From positions 1-64,000 of the forward strand of contig CANLOU010000006.1 in NCBI GenBank assembly GCA_947492995.1: 64,000 nucleotides of DNA. The letters run 5' to 3'. The stretch comes from an uncultured Litoreibacter sp. (GTDB lineage Bacteria; Pseudomonadota; Alphaproteobacteria; Rhodobacterales; Rhodobacteraceae). Below the pieces are notes generated by a model. That model saw only the letters and a list, made by a program, of their open reading frames with translations, made no database searches and was not told the DNA's origin. Shown one piece after another: positions 33,874 to 42,361 of the stretch (positions are counted from its first letter, which is position 1; every line of letters begins with the position of its first letter). The translations under genes were made by a program, and so were the position numbers.

Positions 33874-34862
33874 GCGGCCGCCTCCGCACGCGGGGCCACC
33901 GCCGCCTCGATCTGCAACGTCACCCGCAACGTCTCGGTCGCGTCCGCCGCGCTGACCAGCGGGGCGGCGCGCCCCGCCACAACATCCGCAAAATGGGCCA
34001 GCTGCGCCACCAGCGGGACGTTCTGCGCGGCGTCATGGCGGCTGGGCACCGCCGGTTGCGACCAGTCCTGCGCCCCGCCCCACACGGTCAGGGACGGAAA
34101 CGCCACCGCCCCGTCGCTGCCGGTGATCCGCAGGTAATCCTCGCCCGTGGTGCCAATGTTGGGGTTCTCCCCGGTCCCCGCCTCAAAGCCCCACGGGCTC
34201 AATGCGCTGTCGGCGAAGGCAATGGTGGCGGCCAGCCCGTTTTCAAACATCAGCCCCACCGCGCCGCTTTCGACCCGCGCGGCCCCGCGCCGGGCGTTCG
34301 ATCCAAGCCCTTGCACTGCGGCAACCTCGCCAAACAAATGCCGCAGCAGGTCCACCTCATGCACGAGGTTAATCATCACCGGGGAGCCATCCGGCCCGTC
34401 CCGCCAATTGCCCTCAAAATAGCTGTCTGGCTTCTTCATCGCCCAGATCAGCGACGACAGGATCGGGGCGCCCACCGCGCCGTCCACAAGCATCTCTTTC
34501 AGTCGCGCCACGCACGCATGGTGGCGGCGATGATGCCCAATCAGGGTCTGCACGCCCGCGGCCTCCGCCAGTAGGGAAATCCGCGCGGCCGCTTCAACGG
34601 TATGGGCCACCGGCTTTTCAATCAGCATGTGCCAGCCCCGGGCGGCGGCCGCCTGCGCATGGTCCACATGCAGGTGGGTCGGCGTCGCAATCACGATCGC
34701 ATCCGCCGCCACATCCACCGCGTCAATCGTCGCAAAATGCGGCACGTCATCTTGTGAAATCTGCGGGTCAATGCACCCCACAACCTCCACCTGCGGCATC
34801 GCCAGGGCATGCTGCAAATGCCGCGCCCCGATCAGCCCAATGCCTGCAATCAGCAGCCTCAC
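33870..34862 (-). CDS. Gfo/Idh/MocA family oxidoreductase in UxaA operon
   Basis: 330 residues from GTG 34862, which overlaps the uxaA stop (GTGA); the frame extends to 34883, but this start fits the coupling. Motifs: VRLLIAGIGLIGARHLQHAL (Rossmann), HMLIEKPVAHTVEAAARI (catalytic Lys), and SPVMINLVHEVDLLRHLFGEV with the active-site His. It is the fourth Gfo/Idh/MocA enzyme in 11 kb and is separate from the tandem trio. It probably oxidises the same substrate as the AroE-like protein or the preceding intermediate. Confidence 0.9.
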   Translation of the reverse strand: MRLLIAGIGLIGARHLQHALAMPQVEVVGCIDPQISQDDVPHFATIDAVDVAADAIVIATPTHLHVDHAQAAAARGWHMLIEKPVAHTVEAAARISLLAEAAGVQTLIGHHRRHHACVARLKEMLVDGAVGAPILSSLIWAMKKPDSYFEGNWRDGPDGSPVMINLVHEVDLLRHLFGEVAAVQGLGSNARRGAARVESGAVGLMFENGLAATIAFADSALSPWGFEAGTGENPNIGTTGEDYLRITGSDGAVAFPSLTVWGGAQDWSQPAVPSRHDAAQNVPLVAQLAHFADVVAGRAAPLVSAADATETLRVTLQIEAAVAPRAEAAA

Positions 34863-36364
34863 ATCACCGCCCCGATCTGCCATGGTACAAACTCATAGTC
34901 GCCCAAACCTTGCGCCTCTGACTTCGACACCTCGCCCGATGCCACGCGCAGGATCAGCTCATATATCTCGCGCCCCTTCTCCTCCAACGTCACGCCGCCC
35001 GACAGCATGTCGCCCGCGTTGATGTCCATGTCGTCGGTCATCCGCGCGTACATCTGCGAATTCGTTGCCACCTTGATCGTCGGCGCGGGCTTGGACCCAA
35101 AGGCCGACCCCCGCCCCGTGGTGAACACCACCACCTGGCAGCCGCCCGCAATCTGCCCGGTCACCGAGGCCGGGTCGTAACCCGGCGAGTCCATAAACGT
35201 GAACCCCTTCGCCGTCACCGGCTCCGCGTATTTGTAGACGCCGGTCAAAGGCGAGGTCCCCCCCTTCGCCGCCGCCCCCAGCGATTTCTCCAAGATGGTG
35301 GTCAGCCCGCCCTTCTTGTTGCCCGGCGAGGGGTTGTTATCCATCGAGCCGCGGTTGCGTTCGGTGTAGTCCTTCCACCAGTCAATCAGCCCGATCAACC
35401 GCTCGCCCACCGCATCAGACACGGCCCGCCGCGTCAGCAGATGCTCCGCGCCGTAAATCTCCGGCGTTTCCGCCAAGACCCCCGTGCCGCCCTGCGCCGC
35501 CAGCAAATCGCAGGCATAACCCAGCGCCGGGTTGGCCGTCACACCAGACCACGCGTCGGACCCGCCGCATTGCAGCGCTACTTTCAGCTCCGACACAGGG
35601 CATGCCACCCGCACGGCCTCGTTCGCAATCGGCAGCATGGCTTCGATCTTGGCCACACCCATATCAATGGTCTTCTGCAACCCCGCCACGCCTTGAATGT
35701 TCATCACCTGAAATGTCGGGGACATCTTCAGCCCGTAGGCTTCGACCAGCCAGTCAATCTGGTTCATCTCGCACCCAAGACCGACCATCAAGACGCCCGC
35801 ATGGTTGGGGTGTTTGGCGTAGCCCCACATGACGCGTTGTAGGGCCTCAAACCCGTCGCCGCTATCGGCCATCCCGCAGCCCGTGCCATGCACAAAAGCG
35901 CAGACGCCATCTACATTCGGATAATCCGCCAGCCGCTCCTCGGTGAAGTGATCCGCAATCCGCCGCGCCGCCGTGGCCGAACAATTCACCGAGGTCACAA
36001 TCGCAATATAGTTGCGCGTGCCAACGCTGCCATTCTCCCGCCGATACCCCATAAACGTGTCGCCAGAGGCAGGCTGAACATGCCGCATATCCGTGCCGAA
36101 CTCGTATTCCTGATCCGTCGCCACAAAATCGCAATTGTGCACATGCACATGCTCGCCGGGCGCAATATGGTCCGACGCCACCCCGATCATCTGCGCGTAT
36201 TTGCGGATCTGGTCGCCCTTGGGGATCGCGCGAATGGCCACTTTATGGCCGGACGGGATCAGCTGCGTTGTGCGTTTGCCGTCGGCGACTTCAACACCGG
36301 CCTCCAAGGCCCGCGTCGCAGTGACGACATTGTCGTCACCATCCAGTCGAATATAGTCTTTCAT
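34859..36364 (-). CDS. uxaA: UxaA family altronate/galactarate dehydratase
   Basis: 501 residues. An N-terminal SAF domain (DDNVVTATRALEAGVEVADG.. to HVHNCDF, about 1-82) is followed by the dehydratase core: FMGYRRENGSVGTRNYIAIVTSVNCSATAARRIADHF, CAFVHGTGCGM, VLMVGLGCEMNQ, ALQCGGSDAWSGVTANPALGYACD and FMDSPGYDPASVTGQIAGGCQVVVFTTGRGS. Conserved cysteines in these motifs bind the metal or Fe-S centre. It dehydrates D-altronate or galactarate to the 2-keto-3-deoxy acid. It is the first gene of a seven-gene operon, all joined by start/stop overlaps. Confidence 0.92.
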   Translation of the reverse strand: MKDYIRLDGDDNVVTATRALEAGVEVADGKRTTQLIPSGHKVAIRAIPKGDQIRKYAQMIGVASDHIAPGEHVHVHNCDFVATDQEYEFGTDMRHVQPASGDTFMGYRRENGSVGTRNYIAIVTSVNCSATAARRIADHFTEERLADYPNVDGVCAFVHGTGCGMADSGDGFEALQRVMWGYAKHPNHAGVLMVGLGCEMNQIDWLVEAYGLKMSPTFQVMNIQGVAGLQKTIDMGVAKIEAMLPIANEAVRVACPVSELKVALQCGGSDAWSGVTANPALGYACDLLAAQGGTGVLAETPEIYGAEHLLTRRAVSDAVGERLIGLIDWWKDYTERNRGSMDNNPSPGNKKGGLTTILEKSLGAAAKGGTSPLTGVYKYAEPVTAKGFTFMDSPGYDPASVTGQIAGGCQVVVFTTGRGSAFGSKPAPTIKVATNSQMYARMTDDMDINAGDMLSGGVTLEEKGREIYELILRVASGEVSKSEAQGLGDYEFVPWQIGAVM

Positions 36365-36380
36365 CCGTTTCTTTCCGTAG

Positions 36381-36400
36381 GGTGCGTGATCTCACGCACC
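36381..36400. promoter_or_regulatory. Perfect 9-bp inverted repeat upstream of uxaA
   Basis: GGTGCGTGA (36381-36389), two bases, TCACGCACC (36392-36400). It is 17-36 bases before the uxaA start codon (minus strand), a plausible operator or leader hairpin position. It overlaps the end of the PhyH-like remnant. Confidence 0.5.
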
Positions 36401-36553
36401 AAAATCAGGCGCAATAACGCGCATCCGATCGCCATCTGTGAATGTCGATACGGGGCTGCGCCCCGTTGGCTGGCCGGACGTGTTAGACCGCACGTCCCCG
36501 ACAATCAGATAACCATCTCGGTTGAAGGAGGCTATCTGATCGTCGGTGAGCAT
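36392..36553 (-). pseudogene. N-terminal remnant of a PhyH-family dioxygenase gene
   Basis: A 53-residue frame from ATG 36553 begins MLTDDQIASFNRDGYLIVGD, an unmistakable PhyH family N-terminus (compare the EENGYLVLENRI of the intact gene at 32168). After about residue 21 the similarity ends and the frame (RSNTSGQPTGRSPVSTF..) runs into a stop at 36392, so the catalytic HxD and distal His are missing. It lies between the TRAP permease and uxaA. The simplest reading is a deletion that removed almost all of a second PhyH gene. A genuine small gene is less likely. The clear ribosome site usual for this locus is not seen. Confidence 0.62.
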
Positions 36554-36565
36554 CGGCAATCCTCG

Positions 36566-38260
36566 TTAAGGCAACAAGATCGCGATGATCGGAGGCCAGA
36601 TCAGCAGCACCGACAGCGCACATAGCTGGATCGCGATAAAGGGCAGGAAGCCTTTGAAAATATCGGTCAACGAGATATGCGCAGGCGCCACAGATTTCAG
36701 ATAGAACGCGGCCGGCCCGAAGGGGGGCGACAGGAACGACACCTGCATGTTCATACAGAACACCACGCCGAACCAGATGGCCACGTGCTTGGGCTCCAGC
36801 TGGCCGAAGAAGCCGATGTCTTCGATCGGCAGGCGCAGCACGATGGGCAGGAAGACCGGGATAATCAGCAGCACGATGCCAACCCAGTCCATGAACGCGC
36901 CCATGAACAACAAGATAATCATCATCACCAGGATGATGCCCATTGGCGGCACGTCCAAGCCCACCACAAGGTCGGCCACAAAGACCGGCCCGCCCGCGAT
37001 GGTATAGGCCCCCGCCAGCGCAGCCGCCCCGATGGTCACCCAGATGATGGTGCCGGTCGATTTGAGCGTGCGCATCAACGAGTCCCACAGCAGGTCCCAG
37101 GACGCCTCGCCGCGGAGCGCTGCCATGATCAGGACCGCGAAGGCCCCCATGCCAGCGGCCTCGGTGATGCCGGTGATGCCCATGTAGATGGACCCCAGCA
37201 CCACGCCGATAATGATGATCGGCGGCACAAGGCCCTTGCCCATGGCCCAGCCCTTTTTGGTGCGTTCGGTGCCAAAGACAAAGAAGATCAACACCAGCGC
37301 CACCGCGATGGTGCCAAGGAACCACGGCAAGTATTCCATCGTGCCAAACCGGATGGGATCGCCCGTGTTGGACGCGTTCTGGCCGGAGAATTCAAAGAAC
37401 AGCAGCCGCACGGTGAAGAAGCTCCACGCGCCCACGACAACCGCCGACAGGAAGCCGCCAAACAGCATCCATTTTTCCAGACCCTCCGGCTCGCCCGGGA
37501 TGGGGGCGGGCAGCGGCGCGTCTTCGGGGCGCAGTCTGGTGCGCACCAGAATGTAGATGATGAAGAACGAGGCCAGCATGAACCCCGGCAGGAACGACGC
37601 GGTAAACAGCGCCTTGATCGAGGTCTCGGTGATAAGCCCGTAGATAATCAAAACAATCGACGGTGGGATCATGGTGCCCAGGGAGCCGGACGCGCAAATG
37701 GTCCCGATGGCCAGGTTCTGGTTGTAGCCCAGCCGCAGCATCTGCGGCAGCGCGATCAGGCCCAGCAGCACAACCTCACCGCCAATGATGCCCGACATGG
37801 CGGCCATAATCACGGCCATGATCGACGTCACAACGGCGATGCCGCCGCGGGTGCGGTTCAGCCAGATGTTGAGCGACGAGTACATGTCCTTGGCGATGCC
37901 GGACCGTTCCAGCAGGGACGCCATGAAGATGAACAGCGGGATGGAGATCAGCACGTAGTCGGTCAAAAGCCCGTAGATCTTCTGCGCCAGAATGTTGAGA
38001 GGCCCTGTCCCGGGCCGTCCCGTCAATATGCCTCCCCCGTCGCCGGCGGTTATCCACGACGGGTCTCCTTCCGTCGGAGGGCGCGGGCCAAAGCCGAAAT
38101 CCACGTCGGCGGAAAACGGCGCTGTCAGCAGCTGCGGCTCGAACTTCATGACCAGCACAAGCACCGCCAGAATGGCGGAGGCAAAGCCCAGCGGCATGCC
38201 GATGGCCAGCAGCACCAGCAGGCCCAAAAGCAGGACCAGTGAGATTGTTCCAATGTCCAT
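36566..38260 (-). CDS. dctM: TRAP transporter large permease (DctM-like)
   Basis: 564 residues with some 12-14 hydrophobic helices. DctM features: VLLLGLLVLLAIGMPLGFA at the start, ISIPLFIFMASLLERSGIAKDMY, GGIAVVTSIMAVIMAAMSGIIGGEVVLLGLIALPQML.LGYNQNLAIGTICASGSLGTMIPPSIVLIIYG and, at the end, MNMQVSFLSPPFGPAAFYL. It is longer than the usual 430 residues owing to a loop and extra helices around residues 230-330. It couples uptake of a carboxylate bound by DctP to Na+ entry. The next gene upstream is dctQ, one base away. Confidence 0.95.
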   Translation of the reverse strand: MDIGTISLVLLLGLLVLLAIGMPLGFASAILAVLVLVMKFEPQLLTAPFSADVDFGFGPRPPTEGDPSWITAGDGGGILTGRPGTGPLNILAQKIYGLLTDYVLISIPLFIFMASLLERSGIAKDMYSSLNIWLNRTRGGIAVVTSIMAVIMAAMSGIIGGEVVLLGLIALPQMLRLGYNQNLAIGTICASGSLGTMIPPSIVLIIYGLITETSIKALFTASFLPGFMLASFFIIYILVRTRLRPEDAPLPAPIPGEPEGLEKWMLFGGFLSAVVVGAWSFFTVRLLFFEFSGQNASNTGDPIRFGTMEYLPWFLGTIAVALVLIFFVFGTERTKKGWAMGKGLVPPIIIIGVVLGSIYMGITGITEAAGMGAFAVLIMAALRGEASWDLLWDSLMRTLKSTGTIIWVTIGAAALAGAYTIAGGPVFVADLVVGLDVPPMGIILVMMIILLFMGAFMDWVGIVLLIIPVFLPIVLRLPIEDIGFFGQLEPKHVAIWFGVVFCMNMQVSFLSPPFGPAAFYLKSVAPAHISLTDIFKGFLPFIAIQLCALSVLLIWPPIIAILLP

Positions 38261-38261
38261 G

Positions 38262-39110
38262 TCAGTCGGCCCCCACGGCTTTTTTCAGCCGCTCAATTTC
38301 GTCTTGGTCAATGTCGTCGGCCGCGGTGTGGATCACCGGCTCTTCGTTCCAGTCCGAGATCAGGTTGATGATGGATTGGATGGCAACAAGCGCAATCACC
38401 AGCAGGACGGTGGGCTTCAGGGTGGCCGGGATCGGCGGGTTGAACGCGGAGCCGAACAGCTCCCACCGGCCATATTTTGCAAATGCCTCGCCGTAGCCGC
38501 CATAGATCAGGAAGAAGGCGAAGGTCACGATCAGCAGGGTCGAAGTCACGTCGCACACATGCTGCAGCCAGCGCGGGAACATGTCGTAGATCAGGAAAAT
38601 GCGGATGTGGCTGCGCTGCTGCATGGCGTACAGGCCCGCAAACAGGAAGATGAAGCCTGCCAGCCACAGCGACATCTCGTTGGCCCACAGGGTGCCGTTG
38701 TTCAGCACGTAGCGCACGAAGACCTCGAACAGCATGACGCAGCACAGCACGACGATCAGCATCATGGTGATGCGGCCAATGAAGACCGCCAGACGGTCAA
38801 GCGGTCGCCAGCTTTCAAATTCCATGGGTGCGCGGCGCACGGTGCGCACGCCCAACACGAACAGAACAGGGATCAAAAGCAGCGCGGCCAGATCAACAAT
38901 GTCGATATGGGTGCCCATCACGACGGGCATGTCGGGGGCCACGTCAACGCGGGCAAAATGGGCTGCCAGCTGGTCTTGGTGGCCGCCCCAATCCAGAATG
39001 AAGGCTGGCATGTGCCAGATGACCCATCCGGTCACCAGCACCAAGGCTATCGGCACCAGCCATTCGATAGCGGTGCCGTTTCTCTGCTCGCTCATTGTGC
39101 CCTCCGACAT
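38262..39110 (-). CDS. dctQ: TRAP transporter small permease (DctQ-like)
   Basis: 282 residues, longer than the usual 160-200 because of two extra N-terminal helices (WLVPIALVLVTGWVIWHM and IVDLAALLLIPVLFVLG). The DctQ core is WRPLDRLAVFIGRITMMLIVVLCCVMLFEVFVRYVLNNGTLWANEMSLWLAGFIFLFAG, followed by RSHIRIFLIYDMFP. It works with DctM as the membrane part of the importer. Start ATG 39110 or ATG 39095 (MSEQRNG) is undecided. A GC hairpin sits just upstream, between dctP and this gene. Confidence 0.9.
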   Translation of the reverse strand: MSEGTMSEQRNGTAIEWLVPIALVLVTGWVIWHMPAFILDWGGHQDQLAAHFARVDVAPDMPVVMGTHIDIVDLAALLLIPVLFVLGVRTVRRAPMEFESWRPLDRLAVFIGRITMMLIVVLCCVMLFEVFVRYVLNNGTLWANEMSLWLAGFIFLFAGLYAMQQRSHIRIFLIYDMFPRWLQHVCDVTSTLLIVTFAFFLIYGGYGEAFAKYGRWELFGSAFNPPIPATLKPTVLLVIALVAIQSIINLISDWNEEPVIHTAADDIDQDEIERLKKAVGAD

Positions 39111-39112
39111 GT

Positions 39113-39130
39113 GCGGCGCTCAGGCGCCGC
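39113..39130 (-). terminator. Intercistronic hairpin between dctP and dctQ
   Basis: GCGGCGC (39113-39119), loop TCAG, GCGCCGC (39124-39130) in the 110-base gap between dctP and dctQ. There is no T-run on the minus-strand side. A partial terminator or 3' stabilising stem here would give more DctP than membrane subunits, as often seen for binding-protein operons. Confidence 0.6.
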
Positions 39131-39220
39131 TTTCCCTCACACCCCTCCCCCGGGGCGGATAAGACCTCAGCAAGGCAGGCGCGGCAGGGTCTTCCCCCAG
39201 CGCGCCTGCCCAATCAGGCC

Positions 39221-40243
39221 TTAGTCAACCAGACCAAGCTTCTTCAGATACGCAGTGTGGCTCTCCACAAGGGCGACCGCTTCTGGGGTCGTCGCGTATT
39301 CGGTCCAGGTTTCCTGTGCCACAGTTCTGAATTTCTTCAGTTCCTCAGGCGACCATGTGTGGATGGTTACGCCCTGCTCCTGCAGTTCCGCCAGCGCTTC
39401 GGTGTTGGCGATCTCGGTTTGCAGCGCGGTGCGCAACGCGAGGCTTTCCATACCAACCGACAGGATGGAACGGTGATGCTCTGGCATGCCATCCCAAACG
39501 CCTTTGTTGCAGGTCAGGTGGTCAGACGGCATCGAGTGGAAGCCGGGGTAGTTGGCGTGCTTGGCGATGTCATACAGACCAAGGCCTTGGTTGTTGGCCA
39601 GGCCCGACGCATCCGCGCCGTCGATGATGCCGGTTTCAAGTGCGGTGAAGATTTCGGTGAAATCCATCACGATTGGGTTGGCGTCAAACTTCGCAAAGAT
39701 GTCTGTTTCCATGCCTGGAGGGGACCGGAATTTCCAGTCTTTCAGGTCAGCGGTCGATGCGATTGGCTTGGTCGAGGCAAAGCTCTCCTGGCCATAAACC
39801 CACCAGCCGACAAGCTGCATGCCATACAGGTTGTACAGCTCTTGGGCCTTCTCAAGGCCACCGGCGTAATACAGCCAGCTCAGCTGTTGGTAAGGCGTGT
39901 CGTAGCCGCCCATGATGTCGCCAACGAATTGGAACGCAGGGTTTTTACCGATTTGGTAGCCACCGCCGTGCATTTCGCAATCCAGAATGCCGGTTGCTGC
40001 GGCGTCAAAGCCTTCAACGGATTTCACAACCGAAGACGACCAGAACATCTCGATGTTGATCTCGCCGTTGGACATTGACTGAACATTGTCGACAAAGGTT
40101 TGGATCAGTTTGCCGGAGTTGTTCTCGGGCGTGTAGTGCGTCTGAATGCGCAGGTTTGTTGTGGCGTGGCCATCAGCATAGGCGCTTGTTGCAGCAAGTG
40201 CTGCTGCTGCGACGGCTGTCGCAGCGGTTTTTACGAAACTCAT
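39221..40243 (-). CDS. dctP: TRAP transporter periplasmic substrate-binding protein (DctP-like)
   Basis: 340 residues with a signal peptide (MSFVKTAATAVAAAALAATSAYA, cleaved before DGHATTN). Mature TRAP motifs: LRIQTHYTPENNSGKLIQTFVDNVQSMSNGEINIEMFWSSSVV, LKDWKFRSPPGMETDIFAKFDANPIVMDFTEIFTALETGIIDGAD, the last containing the conserved Arg/Asp region that binds the ligand carboxylate. It delivers an organic or sugar acid to DctQM. It diverges from the GntR gene (197 bases apart), so that regulator probably controls this uptake system and the catabolic operon. Confidence 0.95.
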   Translation of the reverse strand: MSFVKTAATAVAAAALAATSAYADGHATTNLRIQTHYTPENNSGKLIQTFVDNVQSMSNGEINIEMFWSSSVVKSVEGFDAAATGILDCEMHGGGYQIGKNPAFQFVGDIMGGYDTPYQQLSWLYYAGGLEKAQELYNLYGMQLVGWWVYGQESFASTKPIASTADLKDWKFRSPPGMETDIFAKFDANPIVMDFTEIFTALETGIIDGADASGLANNQGLGLYDIAKHANYPGFHSMPSDHLTCNKGVWDGMPEHHRSILSVGMESLALRTALQTEIANTEALAELQEQGVTIHTWSPEELKKFRTVAQETWTEYATTPEAVALVESHTAYLKKLGLVD

Positions 40244-40357
40244 TGGTTTCCTCCCAGTTTAATACGTCTGGCGCTTTTAGTTTCTCGACAGAGTGTGCGC
40301 CGCGTATCGGTGAGCCTAGCGAGCGAATCTCGACCCGACAACAGCAAACCTGATTTT

Positions 40358-40378
40358 CAGAAATTTTGAAATTTTCTG
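40358..40378. promoter_or_regulatory. Near-palindromic candidate operator between dctP and gntR
   Basis: CAGAAATTTTGAAATTTTCTG is an imperfect 21-base palindrome (outer CAGAAA/TTTCTG arms match when one base shift in the inner AT part is allowed). It is 63 bases before the GntR start and 115 bases before dctP. Placement suits autoregulation and control of the TRAP operon. Low complexity limits confidence. Confidence 0.4.
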
Positions 40379-40440
40379 GAAATTACGAGATTTTAGGTTA
40401 AGGTCGGGCAATCGTAAATCCTCAGGATGCAGCACCCGAT

Positions 40441-41139
40441 ATGTTGAAAACCAAACTGTCCACGCCACAGATTTACGACGATCTCCATATGCAGTTGGTG
40501 ACTGCACAAATTCCACAAGGCCAGAAGATGCGCTCCGAACGCCTGCGCGAAGACTATGACTGCTCGGCCAACACCATTCGCGAGGTCTTGTTTCGTTTGG
40601 CCTCGGAAGGTTTAGTCATCTTTGAGGAGCAACGCGGCTTCCGCGCCCGCCCCGCGGACCCGGAACGGCTGCATTATCTGGCGAAATTTCGGATCATGTT
40701 GGAGCAGGAAGGGGCCACCGCCTCAATTCAACGCGGCGAGCTGGAATGGGAAGCCCAGTTGGCCGCCTCCCATCACAAACTCGGCCATATCGAAAGAAAA
40801 TTGACCGATACCAGCCTCAGCGGCACCACATTGAAACTATGGTCCTTGGCCGAGCTGGAATTTCACGACACGCTCTTGTCAGCCTGCGACAGCCCGTTTC
40901 TGCGCTCCAGCTACAGGCGCACCTATGACCAATTCCGGCAGCAAAAGATCATGCAGCCCGAATATGGCTACCACCCGGAAAACATTGGCGAACATCGGGC
41001 CATCGTCGCCGCCGCCCTTGCGCGCGACCCCCATGCCTGCCGCGTTGCCATCTACGAGCACATGAAGCGCAACCTGCGCGACGGCGGCGCCAGCGGCGTG
41101 CTGCACCCCGACTACAAAGAGGACGCTCTGGCGGGTTAA
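40441..41139 (+). CDS. GntR/FadR-family transcriptional regulator (FCD domain)
   Basis: 232 residues. An N-terminal winged helix (IYDDLHMQLVTAQIPQGQKMRSERLREDYDCSANTIREVLFRLASEGLVIFEEQRGFRA, 10-68) precedes an FCD ligand domain with the metal-binding Asp/His set seen in AELEFHDTLLSAC (near 142), EHRAIVAAAL (near 185) and AIYEHMKRNL (near 207). Such regulators usually respond to uronates, aldonates or other carboxylates and repress nearby catabolic operons. It is divergent from the TRAP genes and near denD, SDR and dehydratase genes, so a sugar acid effector is likely. Confidence 0.92.
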   Translation: MLKTKLSTPQIYDDLHMQLVTAQIPQGQKMRSERLREDYDCSANTIREVLFRLASEGLVIFEEQRGFRARPADPERLHYLAKFRIMLEQEGATASIQRGELEWEAQLAASHHKLGHIERKLTDTSLSGTTLKLWSLAELEFHDTLLSACDSPFLRSSYRRTYDQFRQQKIMQPEYGYHPENIGEHRAIVAAALARDPHACRVAIYEHMKRNLRDGGASGVLHPDYKEDALAG

Positions 41140-41149
41140 TAAGTGGTTA

Positions 41150-41209
41150 AAATAAAATGACTTATCGTTTTATTTCAAAGGGATAACCCAGTCCGACGCA
41201 TGCGTCGGA
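41150..41209. terminator. Convergent terminator region with two inverted repeats
   Basis: AAATAAAA (41150-41157), 10-base loop, TTTTATTT (41168-41175), and an 18-base perfect palindrome TCCGACGCATGCGTCGGA at 41192-41209 that touches the stop of denD. It lies between the convergent gntR and denD genes, where a two-way terminator is expected, but neither stem has the classic GC-stem plus T-run form. Confidence 0.5.
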
Positions 41210-42181
41210 TTATGCCCTCGGCAGGTCATCCTCCAGATAAACCTGAATAATCTCCCCAAAAGAGCTCTCGGCCTCGAACCCCAAATCAATTGCCCTCTGC
41301 GGGTCAAAATTCCGGGGCCACCCCTCCACGATCTTCATGATGGTCTCGTCCCGCCGGGGCTTGATAAGCTTGACCACGTCATTGCCCGCCGCCTCCCTCA
41401 GGGCCTCGATCTGCTCGGCCACCGTACAGCTGACGCCGGGCAAGTTTAGCGCCCGCCGCGATCCCAGCGGCCCAAGCTCCATGCTCGCCGCATGGGTCAG
41501 GAACCCCGCCGCCGACCGCGGGCTCGCATGCCAGTGCCGGACCGTGTCGGCCACCGGCAAGACCGCCTCCACCCCGTTCAAAGGCTCGCGGATGATGCCA
41601 GAGAAAAACGAGGACGCCGCCAGGTTCGGCTTGCCCGGCCGCACACAGATCGTCGGCAACCGGATCGAGATCCCATCAATGAACCCCTTACGCGAGAAGT
41701 CCGAGATCATCGTCTCGCAAATGGATTTCTGCGCCCCATAACTCGTCTGCGGAGCGGACAGGTAGTCGTCGCTGATCTTGTCAGGGTAAGGCCCCCCAAA
41801 CACCGCGATGGACGAGGTGAACACCACACGCGGGCAGTAGCTGGCATCCGCCTCATGCTCCGCCCTCAGCCCTTCCAGCAGCCGCCAGGTCGGGAACATG
41901 TTGACCTGCCAGCCCTTGTCGAAGTCCGCCTCCGCCTCCCCCGACACGATGGAGGCGAGGTGAAAGATCACGTCAAATTTCTCAGCCGCCAATCCTTCCA
42001 TCTGGCCAGCATCCGCCAGATTGCCCTGCCTCTGCTGCGCGACCTCCGCGCCGCTGGGCGGGAAGGCAATGTCATGCAGCGTGACCTCGCAGGCCCTGCC
42101 ATTCAAGCCATCTGCACTCAAGCGATGTGCCAGCTTTTGACCCACCATCCCGCCGCCGCCAAGTATCAAAACTCTGGTCAT
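41210..42181 (-). CDS. denD: D-erythronate dehydrogenase-like extended SDR
   Basis: 323 residues. NAD-binding MTRVLILGGGGMVGQKLAHRL; then FDVIFHLASIVSGEAEADFDKGW, VVFTSSIAVFGGPYPDKISDDYLSAPQTSYGAQKSICETMISDFSRKGFIDGISIRLPTICVRPG.PN with the catalytic YGAQK (Tyr-x-x-x-Lys). The combination SSIAVFGGP, TSYGAQK and the RLPTI.VRPG region is typical of DenD, which oxidises D-erythronate at C2 in four-carbon acid catabolism. The usual partners (four-carbon acid kinase, PdxA2) are absent here, so the exact substrate in this cluster could be a longer aldonate. Convergent with gntR. Confidence 0.85.
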   Translation of the reverse strand: MTRVLILGGGGMVGQKLAHRLSADGLNGRACEVTLHDIAFPPSGAEVAQQRQGNLADAGQMEGLAAEKFDVIFHLASIVSGEAEADFDKGWQVNMFPTWRLLEGLRAEHEADASYCPRVVFTSSIAVFGGPYPDKISDDYLSAPQTSYGAQKSICETMISDFSRKGFIDGISIRLPTICVRPGKPNLAASSFFSGIIREPLNGVEAVLPVADTVRHWHASPRSAAGFLTHAASMELGPLGSRRALNLPGVSCTVAEQIEALREAAGNDVVKLIKPRRDETIMKIVEGWPRNFDPQRAIDLGFEAESSFGEIIQVYLEDDLPRA

Positions 42182-42361
42182 CGCATTCCCCCCACGCCGC
42201 TAGGCGTCCCTTGTTTGCGATAACACTAGATCAGGGTTTGCGGACTTAAAAGCATTGCCGATCCCGAAAATTGACCTTAGGTCTTGGCACAAAGCTGCCC
42301 CGCCCCCTCATCCAAACGCCGTTCCACGAACGTCACGGCGGCGCAGCGCTTGTGGGAGAAT

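Noticed and set aside
36677-38242. A 521-codon plus-strand frame opposite dctM
   Set aside because: Low-complexity HDR-rich translation, antisense to a clear TRAP permease.
42284-42361. Longer SDR protein from the upstream start
   Set aside because: The extra 26 residues lack similarity to SDR N-termini and no ribosome site precedes them; GGGAGA before 42362 supports the shorter form.
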